The notes beneath the pieces are model-generated. The model was not told the origin of the DNA. It searched no databases and was given only the letters and a program-made list of their open reading frames with translations. This document shows positions 24,609 through 32,860 of a stretch of 64,000 nucleotides of DNA, one piece after another. Location of the stretch: the NCBI RefSeq assembly GCF_035953295.1, contig NZ_CP108370.1, positions 1,798,001 to 1,862,000 of the forward strand, given 5' to 3'. Position 1 is the first letter of the stretch. The number at the start of each line of letters is the position of its first letter. The translations under genes and the position numbers were made by a program. Source of the stretch: Streptomyces sp. NBC_01335 (GTDB taxonomy: Bacteria; Actinomycetota; Actinomycetes; Streptomycetales; Streptomycetaceae).

Positions 24609-27320
24609 TCAGTGCGCCGCGGACTCCCAGTCGGTGCCCACGCCGACCGACACGTCCAGCGGGGCGCGCAGCGACACGGCCGAGGCCATCTCGTGGCGCA
24701 GGATCCCCTCCACCTCTGCGCTTTCGCCGGGGGCGATCTCCAGCACGATTTCGTCGTGCACCTGGAGCAGCATCCGGGACTTCAGCTTCGCCTCCGTCAG
24801 CGCCCGGTCGACGTGGAGCATGGCGACCTTCACGATGTCCGCGGCGGTGCCCTGGATCGGGGCGTTGAGCGCCATGCGCTCCGCCATCTCGCGGCGCTGG
24901 CGGTTGTCGCTGTTGAGGTCGGGGAGGTACCGGCGGCGGCCGAAGACCGTCTCGGTGTACCCGGTGGACCTGGCTTCCTCGACGACCCGGTGGAGGTAGT
25001 CGCGTACCCCGCCGAAGCGCTGGAAGTACGTGTCCATCAGGCCACGGGCCTCGCCGGCCTCGATGTTGAGCTGCTGGGAGAGCCCGAACGCGGAGAGGCC
25101 GTAGGCGAGTCCGTACGACATGGCCTTGATCTTGCGCCGCATCTCCGGGTCGACGGCCGACTTGTCGACGCCGAACACCTGGGAGGCGACCGTGGTGTGC
25201 AGGTCCTCGCCCGAGGTGAACGCCTCGATCAGGCCGGCGTCCTCGGAGAGGTGGGCCATCACCCGGAGTTCGATTTGGCTGTAGTCCGCCGTCATCAGGG
25301 TCTCGAAGCCCTCGCCGACGACGAAGCCCCGGCGGATCGCGCGCCCCTCGTCCGTACGGACCGGGATGTTCTGGAGGTTGGGGTCGGTGGAGGAGAGGCG
25401 TCCGGTCGCCGCCACCGTCTGGTTGAAGGTGGTGTGGATACGGCCGTCCGCCGCGATCGTCTTGATCAGGCCCTCGACGGTGACCCGCAGCTTCGCCTGC
25501 TCGCGGTGGCGCAGCATGATCACCGGCAGCTCGTGCTCGGTCTGTCCGGCGAGCCAGGCCAGCGCGTCGGCGTCGGTGGTGTACCCGGTCTTCGTCTTCT
25601 TGGTCTTGGGCAGGCCCAGTTCGCCGAAGAGGACTTCCTGGAGCTGCTTGGGCGAGCCGAGGTTGAACTCCCGGCCCACCGCCGCGTGCGCCTCCTTTAT
25701 GGCCTGCTGCACGGCGCCGGCGAACTGCTGCTCCATCGCCTCCAGATGGGCGCGGTCGGCGGCGATGCCGTGCCGCTCCAGCCGGGCCAGCAGGATCGAG
25801 GTGGGCAGCTCCATGTCGTGCAGCAGGTCGAGTGCGCCGACTTCCCGGAGCCGGGTGCTGAACGCGGCGCCGAGGTCGAGGACGGCGCGGGCCTGCGTCA
25901 TCAGGGCGTCCGCCTCGGCGCGGTCGTCCGCGCCGAACGCGAGCTGCCCGTCCGCCGCGGCGGCGGGGGCCAGCTCGCGGCCGAGGTACTCCACGGCCAG
26001 CGCGTCCAGCGCGAACGACCGGCGTCCCGGCTTCACCAGGTACGCCGCGAGCGCGGTGTCCATGGTGACGCCCTCGATGTGCCAGCCCAGCTCGGGGAAG
26101 ACCCGCATGGCCGCCTTGGCGTTGTGCAGGACCTTCGGCCGCTGAGGGTCGGCGAGCCAGGCGGTGAACGCCTTCTCGTCGGAGGCGTCGAGCTCCGTCG
26201 GGTCCAGCCAGGCCGCGGCCCCGCCGACCGCTGCCAGGGCGATCTCGGTGACGGTGCCGGCGCCCAGCGCCCAGGTGTCCACGGTGGCCATGCCCAGCGG
26301 CTGCGCGCCGTGCTCGGCGAGCCAGCCGGCGACCTGCCCGGTGGCGAGGACCGTGCCGTCCAGCTCGACCCCGGCGGCCGGGGCGGGCGCCTCCTCCTCG
26401 GCCGCGCCCGGATCGACGGCGAGCAGCCGCTCCCGCAGGCTCGGGTTGCGGATCTCCAGGACGTCCAGCACCCCGGTGACGGCGGCGCGGTCGTACGGGG
26501 CGCGCTCCAGCTCGGCGGGGCCCTTCGGGAGCTCCACGTCGCGCACCATCTCGGTGAGCAGGCGGTTCATCCGCACCGCGTCCAAGTGGTCGCGGAAGTT
26601 CTGCCCGGCCACACCCTTGACCTCGTCGGCGCGTGCCACCAGCTCGTCGAAGGAGCCGAACTGGTTGATCCACTTCGCGGCGGTCTTCTCGCCCACCTTG
26701 GGGATGCCGGGGAGGTTGTCCGACGGGTCGCCGCGCAGCGCGGCGAAGTCCGGGTACTGGGCGGGGGTGAGGCCGTACTTCTCCTCGACCTTCTCCGGGG
26801 TGAAGCGGGTCAGCTCGGAGACGCCCTTGGTCGGGTAGAGGACCGTGACGTTCTCGGTGATGAGCTGGAAGGAGTCGCGGTCGCCCGTGACGATCAGCAC
26901 CTCGAACCCGGCTGCCTCGGCCTGGGTGGCGAGCGTGGCGATCACGTCGTCGGCCTCGAAGCCGTCGACGGCGAACCGGTCCGCGCGCATCGCGTCCAGC
27001 AGCTCGCCGATCAGCTCGACCTGCCCCTTGAACTCGTCGGGGGTCTTGGAGCGGTTCGCCTTGTACTCGGGGAACTCCTTGGAGCGCCAGGTCTTGCGGG
27101 ACACGTCGAACGCCACCGCGAAGTGCGTGGGCGCCTCGTCGCGCAGCGTGTTCGCCAGCATCGAGGCGAAGCCGTACACGGCGTTCGTCGGCTGCCCCGT
27201 CCCGGTCGTGAAATTCTCCGCGGGCAGGGCGAAGAACGCCCGGTACGCCAGGGAGTGCCCGTCCATGAGGAGCAGGCGCGGTCGGTTGTCTGCCGTCTTC
27301 TTCGATGCTGTCTCAGCCAC
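24609..27320 (-). CDS. polA: DNA polymerase I
   Basis: The 903-aa protein has an N-terminal 5'-3' exonuclease/flap domain (LLLMDGHSLAYRAFFALPAE, FAVAFDVSRKTWRSKEFPEY, VDGFEADDVIATLA, ALRGDPSDNLPGIPKVGEKT), a middle 3'-5' exonuclease-like domain, and the family A polymerase domain: motif A MTADYSQIELRVMAHLSED (about residue 677), motif B RRKIKAMSYGLAYGLSAFGL (about 728-747), motif C LLQVHDEIVLE (about 857). The middle domain lacks the DxE motif, so proofreading is probably lost. Tyr736 sits where E. coli has Phe762. The GTG start with GGCAGGA 8 nt upstream was preferred over another GTG six bases earlier. Confidence 0.97.
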   Translation of the reverse strand: MAETASKKTADNRPRLLLMDGHSLAYRAFFALPAENFTTGTGQPTNAVYGFASMLANTLRDEAPTHFAVAFDVSRKTWRSKEFPEYKANRSKTPDEFKGQVELIGELLDAMRADRFAVDGFEADDVIATLATQAEAAGFEVLIVTGDRDSFQLITENVTVLYPTKGVSELTRFTPEKVEEKYGLTPAQYPDFAALRGDPSDNLPGIPKVGEKTAAKWINQFGSFDELVARADEVKGVAGQNFRDHLDAVRMNRLLTEMVRDVELPKGPAELERAPYDRAAVTGVLDVLEIRNPSLRERLLAVDPGAAEEEAPAPAAGVELDGTVLATGQVAGWLAEHGAQPLGMATVDTWALGAGTVTEIALAAVGGAAAWLDPTELDASDEKAFTAWLADPQRPKVLHNAKAAMRVFPELGWHIEGVTMDTALAAYLVKPGRRSFALDALAVEYLGRELAPAAAADGQLAFGADDRAEADALMTQARAVLDLGAAFSTRLREVGALDLLHDMELPTSILLARLERHGIAADRAHLEAMEQQFAGAVQQAIKEAHAAVGREFNLGSPKQLQEVLFGELGLPKTKKTKTGYTTDADALAWLAGQTEHELPVIMLRHREQAKLRVTVEGLIKTIAADGRIHTTFNQTVAATGRLSSTDPNLQNIPVRTDEGRAIRRGFVVGEGFETLMTADYSQIELRVMAHLSEDAGLIEAFTSGEDLHTTVASQVFGVDKSAVDPEMRRKIKAMSYGLAYGLSAFGLSQQLNIEAGEARGLMDTYFQRFGGVRDYLHRVVEEARSTGYTETVFGRRRYLPDLNSDNRQRREMAERMALNAPIQGTAADIVKVAMLHVDRALTEAKLKSRMLLQVHDEIVLEIAPGESAEVEGILRHEMASAVSLRAPLDVSVGVGTDWESAAH

Positions 27321-27380
27321 GTACACGATCCTGCCACGGCCCACCGACATCACGGACCGCACGCGGGCCCCGCGCCCCCT

Positions 27381-27600
27381 TCTCCCCGAACGCGTCCCGC
27401 CCTCCCCGAACGCGCCCCCTCCTCCCCGAACGCGTCCCACCCTCCCCGAACGCGTTCCCTTCCTCGGACGCGTCCCCTTCCTCGGACGCGCCCCCCTTCC
27501 TTCCGAGCACGTCTCCCCCTTCCCAATGACGTCCGCCCCCTTCCGAACGCATCCATTTCCTTCCGGATGTGCCCTTCTCCTTCCGGATGCGCCCCTCAAG
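27381..27600. repeat. 20-bp imperfect tandem repeat array upstream of polA
   Basis: Four units with exact 20-bp period start at 27381, 27401, 27421 and 27441, sharing CTCCCCGAACGCG(T/C)(C/T)CC. They are followed by six or so decayed units such as TTCCTCGGACGCGTCCCC and CCTTCCGGATGCGCCC up to 27600. The array lies between the divergent polA and oxidoreductase starts, so it covers both promoter regions. No gene is supported here. Confidence 0.75.
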
Positions 27601-27652
27601 GGCCATGACAGGATCGAACGAGAGGAACCCACGCGCTCGAAGGGGAGCAACC

Positions 27653-29926
27653 ATGGCCACGAAGCCCCCGACCGGAGATCCGGTCCAGGACGCCCCGCAG
27701 GTCCAGGAGGCCCAGCACTCCGCCGCCGGGCTGCCCGCCGTCGCCCACTCGCTGCTCATGGCCCAGCAGCAGATGGGGCTGGGCCGCACCGCGCGGACCC
27801 TCCTCAAGGTCAACCAGAAGAACGGCTTCGACTGCCCCGGCTGCGCCTGGCCGGAAGGCGACAAACGCCACACCGCGGAGTTCTGCGAGAACGGCGCCAA
27901 GGCCGTCGCCGAGGAGGCGACGCTGCGCCGGGTCACCCCGGAGTTCTTCGCCGCGCACCCGGTCTCTGACCTCGCGGGGCGCAGCGGGTACTGGCTCGGC
28001 CAGCAGGGCCGGATCACGCAGCCGATGTACCTCCCCGAGGGCGCGGACGCCTACGAGGCGATCGGCTGGGACGCGGCTTTCGCCATCATCGCCGAGGAAC
28101 TCCGTGCGCTCGGCTCCCCCGACGAGGCCCTCTTCTACACCTCCGGCCGCACCAGCAACGAGGCCGCGTTCCTCCTCCAGCTCTTCGCCCGCGAGTTCGG
28201 CACCAACAACCTGCCGGACTGCTCCAACATGTGTCACGAGTCTTCCGGCTCGGCGCTCGTGGAGACCATCGGCATCGGGAAGGGCAGCGTCTCCCTGGAG
28301 GACCTCCACCAGGCCGATCTGATCATCGTCGCCGGGCAGAACCCCGGCACCAACCACCCGCGCATGCTCTCCGCCCTGGAGAAGGCCAAGCACGCCGGAG
28401 CGAAGATCATCTCGGTGAATCCGCTGCCCGAGGCCGGCCTGGAACGCTTCAAGAACCCGCAGACCCCGCAGGGCATGCTCAAGGGCACCGCCCTCACCGA
28501 CCTCTTCCTCCAGATCCGTCTCGGTGGCGACCAGGCGCTCTTCCGCCTCCTCAACAAGCTGATCCTTCAGACCGAGGGCGCCGTCGACACCGCGTTCGTC
28601 GACGAGCACACCCACGGGTACGAGGAGTTCGCCCGGGCCGCCCGGGAAGCCGACTGGGACGACACCCTCACCGCCACCGGACTCGACCGCGCCGACATCG
28701 AGAAGGCCCTCGGCCTGGTCCTCGCCTCGGAGCGCACCATCGTCTGCTGGGCGATGGGCCTCACCCAGCACAAGCACTCCGTGCCCACCATCCGCGAGGT
28801 CGTCAACTTCCTTCTGCTGCGCGGCAACATAGGCCGGCCTGGCGCCGGAGTCTGCCCGGTGCGCGGCCACTCCAACGTCCAGGGCGACCGCACCATGGGC
28901 ATCTACGAGCGCCCCGCGCCCGCCTTCCTCGACGCCCTCGACCGGGAGTTCGGCATCACCTCGCCGCGCCACCACGGGTACGACGTGGTCCGCGCCATCC
29001 GCGCCCTGCGCGACGGCGACGCCAAGGTCTTCTTCGCGATGGGCGGCAACTTCGTCGCCGCCACCCCCGACACCGACGTCACCGAGGCGGCGATGCGCCG
29101 CGCCCGCCTCACCGTGCACGTGTCGACCAAGCTCAACCGCTCGCACGCAGTCACCGGCAGCCGCGCCCTGATCCTGCCGACCCTCGGCCGCACCGACAAG
29201 GACGTCCAGGCCGGCGGCAAGCAGTTCGTCACCGTCGAGGACTCCATGAGCATGGTGCACGCCTCCCGGGGCAACCTAGCCCCCGCGAGCCCGCATCTGC
29301 TCTCCGAACCCGCCATCGTCGCCCGCATGGCACGCGCCGTCCTCGGTCCCGGTTCGAAGACCCCCTGGGAGGACTTCGAGAAGGACTACGGCACGATCCG
29401 CGACCGCATCTCCCGCGTGGTGCCCGGCTTCGAGGACTTCAACGCCCGGGTCGCCCGCCCCGGCGGATTCACCCTCCCCCACGGCCCGCGCGACGCCCGC
29501 CGCTTCCCGACCGCGACCGGCAAGGCCAACTTCACCGCCGCACCCGTGGAGTACCCCGAACTCCCCGAAGGCAGGCTGCTGTTGCAGACACTGCGCTCCC
29601 ACGACCAGTACAACACCACGATCTACGGACTCGACGACCGCTACCGCGGCATCAAGGACGGCCGCCGCGTCGTGCTCGTCAACCCCGACGACGCCCGCGA
29701 ACTCGGCCTCACCGACGGCGCCTACACCGACCTCGTCAGCGAATGGAAGGACGGCACCGAACGTCGCGCCCCCGGCTTCCGCGTCGTCCACTACCCCACC
29801 GCACGGGGCTGCGCCGCCGCCTACTACCCGGAGACGAACGTCCTGGTGCCGCTCGACTCGACCGCCGACACCAGCAACACCCCCGCCAGCAAGTCGGTCG
29901 TGGTCCGCTTCGAGCCCGCCGGCTGA
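27653..29926 (+). CDS. FdhF/YdeP-family molybdopterin oxidoreductase
   Basis: This 757-aa protein matches the length and layout of E. coli YdeP (759 aa), a formate-dehydrogenase-alpha-like protein linked to acid resistance. Visible landmarks: GFDCPGCAWPEGDK (Cys61, Cys64) with Cys78, GRTSNEAAFLLQLFAREFGT, NMCHESSGSALVETIGIG (Cys194, at the Mo-ligand position of formate dehydrogenases), NPGTNHPRML, LLRGNIGRPGAGVCPVRGHS, VHVSTKLNRSH and LQTLRSHDQYNTTIYG. Only three cysteines of a [4Fe-4S] set are evident near the N-terminus. No fdhD or electron-transfer subunit is adjacent. AGGGGAG precedes the ATG. Substrate unknown. Confidence 0.88.
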   Translation: MATKPPTGDPVQDAPQVQEAQHSAAGLPAVAHSLLMAQQQMGLGRTARTLLKVNQKNGFDCPGCAWPEGDKRHTAEFCENGAKAVAEEATLRRVTPEFFAAHPVSDLAGRSGYWLGQQGRITQPMYLPEGADAYEAIGWDAAFAIIAEELRALGSPDEALFYTSGRTSNEAAFLLQLFAREFGTNNLPDCSNMCHESSGSALVETIGIGKGSVSLEDLHQADLIIVAGQNPGTNHPRMLSALEKAKHAGAKIISVNPLPEAGLERFKNPQTPQGMLKGTALTDLFLQIRLGGDQALFRLLNKLILQTEGAVDTAFVDEHTHGYEEFARAAREADWDDTLTATGLDRADIEKALGLVLASERTIVCWAMGLTQHKHSVPTIREVVNFLLLRGNIGRPGAGVCPVRGHSNVQGDRTMGIYERPAPAFLDALDREFGITSPRHHGYDVVRAIRALRDGDAKVFFAMGGNFVAATPDTDVTEAAMRRARLTVHVSTKLNRSHAVTGSRALILPTLGRTDKDVQAGGKQFVTVEDSMSMVHASRGNLAPASPHLLSEPAIVARMARAVLGPGSKTPWEDFEKDYGTIRDRISRVVPGFEDFNARVARPGGFTLPHGPRDARRFPTATGKANFTAAPVEYPELPEGRLLLQTLRSHDQYNTTIYGLDDRYRGIKDGRRVVLVNPDDARELGLTDGAYTDLVSEWKDGTERRAPGFRVVHYPTARGCAAAYYPETNVLVPLDSTADTSNTPASKSVVVRFEPAG

Positions 29927-29927
29927 C

Positions 29928-30056
29928 CCGGCCGCGCGGGGCGGACCCGGCCGCGCGGGGCGGACCCGGGCCAACACCCCGGTGCCGCTCCCGTACGCAC
30001 GCCCATCCGGCCCAGACCGGAACAGCACAGGCCGGAGCGGTTCAGGCCGGAGCGGT
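29928..30056. repeat. Short tandem repeats between convergent genes
   Basis: A tandem pair of CCCGGCCGCGCGGGGCGGA near 29929 and 29948, then repeated CAGGCCGGAGCGGTT near 30030 and 30045. No gene and no clear terminator hairpin. Confidence 0.5.
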
Positions 30057-31553
30057 TCAGGCCGGGGCCGCTCCCGTACGGACCTCGTCGCGCACCGTGC
30101 CGGCGCGGCGGGGACCCGGCACTCCGATCCCGCCGCCGCCCTCGCTCCCGGTCCGGTCCGCCGCGGCCTCCCGGCGCAGCAGCAGCATCCCCGCCACCGC
30201 GACCGCCCCCGCCACCGCGAAGCCGACGGCGGGGGTCGAGCCCGAGGGGTGCGTCTCGTACACCAGCGCCGCGGAGAGCACCGCCAGCCTCCGGCCGGCC
30301 CGGCCGCGGCAGGCCCGTACGGCGACGAACGGCACGCCCCACAGGACGTACCACGGCTGCACCATCGGTGAGAGCACCACCAGCGCCGTCAGCGCCAGGC
30401 CCAGCGCCAGTACCGGGTCCAGGCGGCCGGTCGCCGAGCGCCACCCGAGGCGCCCGATCAGGGCCCCCGCCGCGGCGAGTCCGAGGAGCTGCACGGCCGA
30501 CTTCACCGTGTCCTGGTCCGCCCCCGCCACCAGGTGGGCGAGCGCGCCGAGCCCGGCCCCCAGGTCGCTGGAGACGGAGAGCCAGGTGTGGATGGCGGCC
30601 GCGACGCCCTGCGTGTGCAGCCAGCCGAAGCCGGTGCCGCTCACCACGGAGACCAGGAGCACCGTCGCGGCGGCGACCAGCCCAGGACCGAACGCGCCCC
30701 GCACGATCCGTCGCGCGGGCGACCCGGCGGAGGATCTCCCCACCACCACGCCGACGAACAACAGGGCCAGTCCGGCGGGGGACTTGACCATCATCGCCAG
30801 CCCGATCAGGGCCGCTCCGAGGACCCAGCGGCCGCGCAGCGCGCACACCGCGCCCGCGAGCGCGAGCCCGGCCATCAGGCCGTCGTTGTGCACGCCGCCC
30901 ACCACGTGGATCAGGAGCAGGGGGTTGAGCGCCGCGAGCCGGAGCGCCCCGCTCTCGTCGGCCCCGTACTCGCGCGCCAGGCGCCGTACGGCCCACACGA
31001 TCAGCAGCAGTGCCGCCACCGCGACCAGGCGCAGCACCAGGACCGCGGGGACGAGGGTGCCGCCGGTGAGCGCCGCCGCGCCCCGCGCCAGCAGCAGGAA
31101 GAAGGGGCCGTACGGGGCGGGGGTGTCGGTCCAGTGCCCGCCGACGCTCGCCGCCGCGTCGCCCGCGAAGCCCGCCGGGTCGAGGACCGAGGGGCCCTGG
31201 CTGTAGACGTCGTGGCCTTCGAGGACCATCGCTCCTTGCGCGACGTAGCTGTAGACGTCCGCGCTGTACAGGGGCGGCACCAGCAGCAGCGGCGCCACCC
31301 ACCAGGCGAGCGTCACCAGCGTGTGCCGTACGGAGGCGCCGGCCCGGCCGTACGCCCACCAGGCGACGACGAGCGCGGTGAGCCCGGCGTACGCGAGGAC
31401 GGTTCCGGCCGTGGTCACGGCGGGGCCCCGCTCCGTCCACCAGCCCCAGGGGTCGTGCACCGGCAGCCTGCCGGCGACCCAGCCGCCCGCGCCGATCCCC
31501 AGCGAACCGGCCAGTCCCAGCCGACGACATCCCACGACACCCAGTCCCCGCAT
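30057..31553 (-). CDS. Polyprenol-phosphomannose-dependent mannosyltransferase, MptB-like (GT-C fold)
   Basis: The 498-aa polytopic protein has about 11-12 membrane helices and the MptB-type loop SADVYSYVAQGAMVLEGHD plus DTPAPYGPFFLLLARGAAAL, where the acidic residue early in the first large loop is the GT-C catalytic candidate. Further landmarks: LAALNPLLLIHVVGGVHNDG, LIGLAMMVKSPAGLALLFVG, LSPMVQPWYVLWGVPFVAV. Mycobacterial MptB extends the lipomannan alpha-1,6-mannan core using polyprenol-phosphomannose; the Streptomyces acceptor is unknown. The start at 31553 lacks a strong Shine-Dalgarno. Confidence 0.82.
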   Translation of the reverse strand: MRGLGVVGCRRLGLAGSLGIGAGGWVAGRLPVHDPWGWWTERGPAVTTAGTVLAYAGLTALVVAWWAYGRAGASVRHTLVTLAWWVAPLLLVPPLYSADVYSYVAQGAMVLEGHDVYSQGPSVLDPAGFAGDAAASVGGHWTDTPAPYGPFFLLLARGAAALTGGTLVPAVLVLRLVAVAALLLIVWAVRRLAREYGADESGALRLAALNPLLLIHVVGGVHNDGLMAGLALAGAVCALRGRWVLGAALIGLAMMVKSPAGLALLFVGVVVGRSSAGSPARRIVRGAFGPGLVAAATVLLVSVVSGTGFGWLHTQGVAAAIHTWLSVSSDLGAGLGALAHLVAGADQDTVKSAVQLLGLAAAGALIGRLGWRSATGRLDPVLALGLALTALVVLSPMVQPWYVLWGVPFVAVRACRGRAGRRLAVLSAALVYETHPSGSTPAVGFAVAGAVAVAGMLLLRREAAADRTGSEGGGGIGVPGPRRAGTVRDEVRTGAAPA

Positions 31554-31772
31554 CGGACCAACCTACCGAACGGCGGTGAACGGCCGTCCTCCCCCGTACA
31601 GCCGTCCGGGGATGCCCGCGGTGGTGGGATGCCCGCGGCGGCCTCGGGTCCGCACAAGCCGGGGCGGTGTCCGGCGGATCATGGCCGGAGACCACCTAAG
31701 CATCCGCTCAGTGGTCTCTGGTAAGAACGGAGCGCACAGCGAAGACACCACCGGACGAACGGAGCCGAACCC

Positions 31773-32243
31773 ATGGGCGACCAGAACGCATCCGCACCCG
31801 TGTTCCCGCAGGAGGTCATCGACGAGTACGCCTCGCTCGGCATCGACCTGCCCGCCCTCTTCTCCGCCGGGCACCTCGGCGAGCGGATGGGCGTGCGGAT
31901 CACCGAGGCGTCGGCGGAACGCGTCGTCGGCACCATGCCGGTCGAGGGCAACACCCAGCCCTACGGCCTCCTGCACGGCGGGGCGTCCGCGGTGCTCGCC
32001 GAGACCCTCGGCTCCGTCGGCTCCATGCTCCACGGCGGCACCGGGAAGCTCGCGGTCGGCGTCGACCTCAACTGCACCCACCACCGGGGCGCCCGGAGCG
32101 GGCTGGTGACCGGTGTCGCCACCCCCGTGCACCGCGGACGCTCCACCGCCACCTACGAGATCGTCATCACCGACGACCACGGCAAGCGCGTGTGCACCGC
32201 CCGCCTCACCTGCCTGCTGCGCGAGGTGCCGGCCGCGGGCTGA
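31773..32243 (+). CDS. PaaI-type hotdog-fold thioesterase
   Basis: The 156-aa protein has the hotdog signature GNTQPYGLLHGGASAVLAET (His-Gly-Gly on the central helix), followed by AVGVDLNCTHHRGARSGLVT and VHRGRSTATYEIVITDDHGK. Such enzymes hydrolyse acyl- or aroyl-CoA thioesters in the cytoplasm and often act as clearance enzymes for CoA traps. Length is typical. The Shine-Dalgarno is CGGAG about 9 nt before the ATG. A perfect terminator follows. Confidence 0.9.
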   Translation: MGDQNASAPVFPQEVIDEYASLGIDLPALFSAGHLGERMGVRITEASAERVVGTMPVEGNTQPYGLLHGGASAVLAETLGSVGSMLHGGTGKLAVGVDLNCTHHRGARSGLVTGVATPVHRGRSTATYEIVITDDHGKRVCTARLTCLLREVPAAG

Positions 32244-32298
32244 CCGTCCGCACCGTCACACCGCCGCACCACAGCACCCCGCACCCCCGCTTCTCCGC

Positions 32299-32333
32299 TG
32301 CCCGGCCGGGCCCGTGAACCATCCGGCCGGGCA
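32299..32333 (+). terminator. Thioesterase gene terminator
   Basis: TGCCCGGCCGG (32299-32309) pairs with CCGGCCGGGCA (32323-32333) around a 13-nt loop, 56 nt past the stop. Confidence 0.75.
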
Positions 32334-32860
32334 TCTTCATGCGCACTACACGTAACAGAAGTTGACCATGAAATTCAGCCAACTACCCTGACACCGCACG
32401 GGGTTCAATGCATCACTTCACGCCACACCGTCAGGGTCACGGAACTGCGGACCGCCCGGCGTAACACTGCGTAACAGGCGCGCAATGAACGCGACCGCCT
32501 CCCCACGCCCCTCCCCCTACCCCACGAACCCCTCCCCCACGCACCGCGCGCGAGCCCGCCCGTCAGCACCAAGATCGCCCCAAGCCCCTTAGCAGAGCTG
32601 GGCGTTCTCACCATGCGAGAGAAATCCACCGGGCCCGAATCGACCCAACTCCCCAGCGCACCTCAAGCTTTCCTCAACTCATAACAAGACAGTCACATCC
32701 TTGCCCACACCCGTCCACGATCCCACTGCCTACGCCTAGAGTCACCGCCAGTCACCGCGCCGCCGGGCGCGGCAGCAGCACGCCCCTGTACCCATCACGT
32801 ACGGCTTGGCGAACGACAGGCACCTCAACGGAGGAGGCCGCGCCAGGGAAAGGACTTTTC
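32334..32860 (+). promoter_or_regulatory. livK upstream region with candidate promoters and leader ORF
   Basis: This 527-bp gap is clearly more AT-rich than its surroundings. It has three GTAAC motifs (32352, 32461, 32471). A candidate promoter is TTGACC (32362-32367), 16 bp, TACCCT (32384-32389). A second -10-like TAGAGT lies at 32737-32742, nearer livK but without a good -35. An 18-codon ORF (32408-32464, MHHFTPHRQGHGTADRPA) would lie just inside the transcript of the first promoter. It holds four His but no Leu, Ile or Val codons, so it is not an obvious branched-chain attenuator. Confidence 0.4.

Noticed and set aside
32408..32464. Classical branched-chain amino acid attenuator peptide
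   Set aside because: The micro-ORF has no Leu, Ile or Val codons and no terminator/antiterminator pair follows it.
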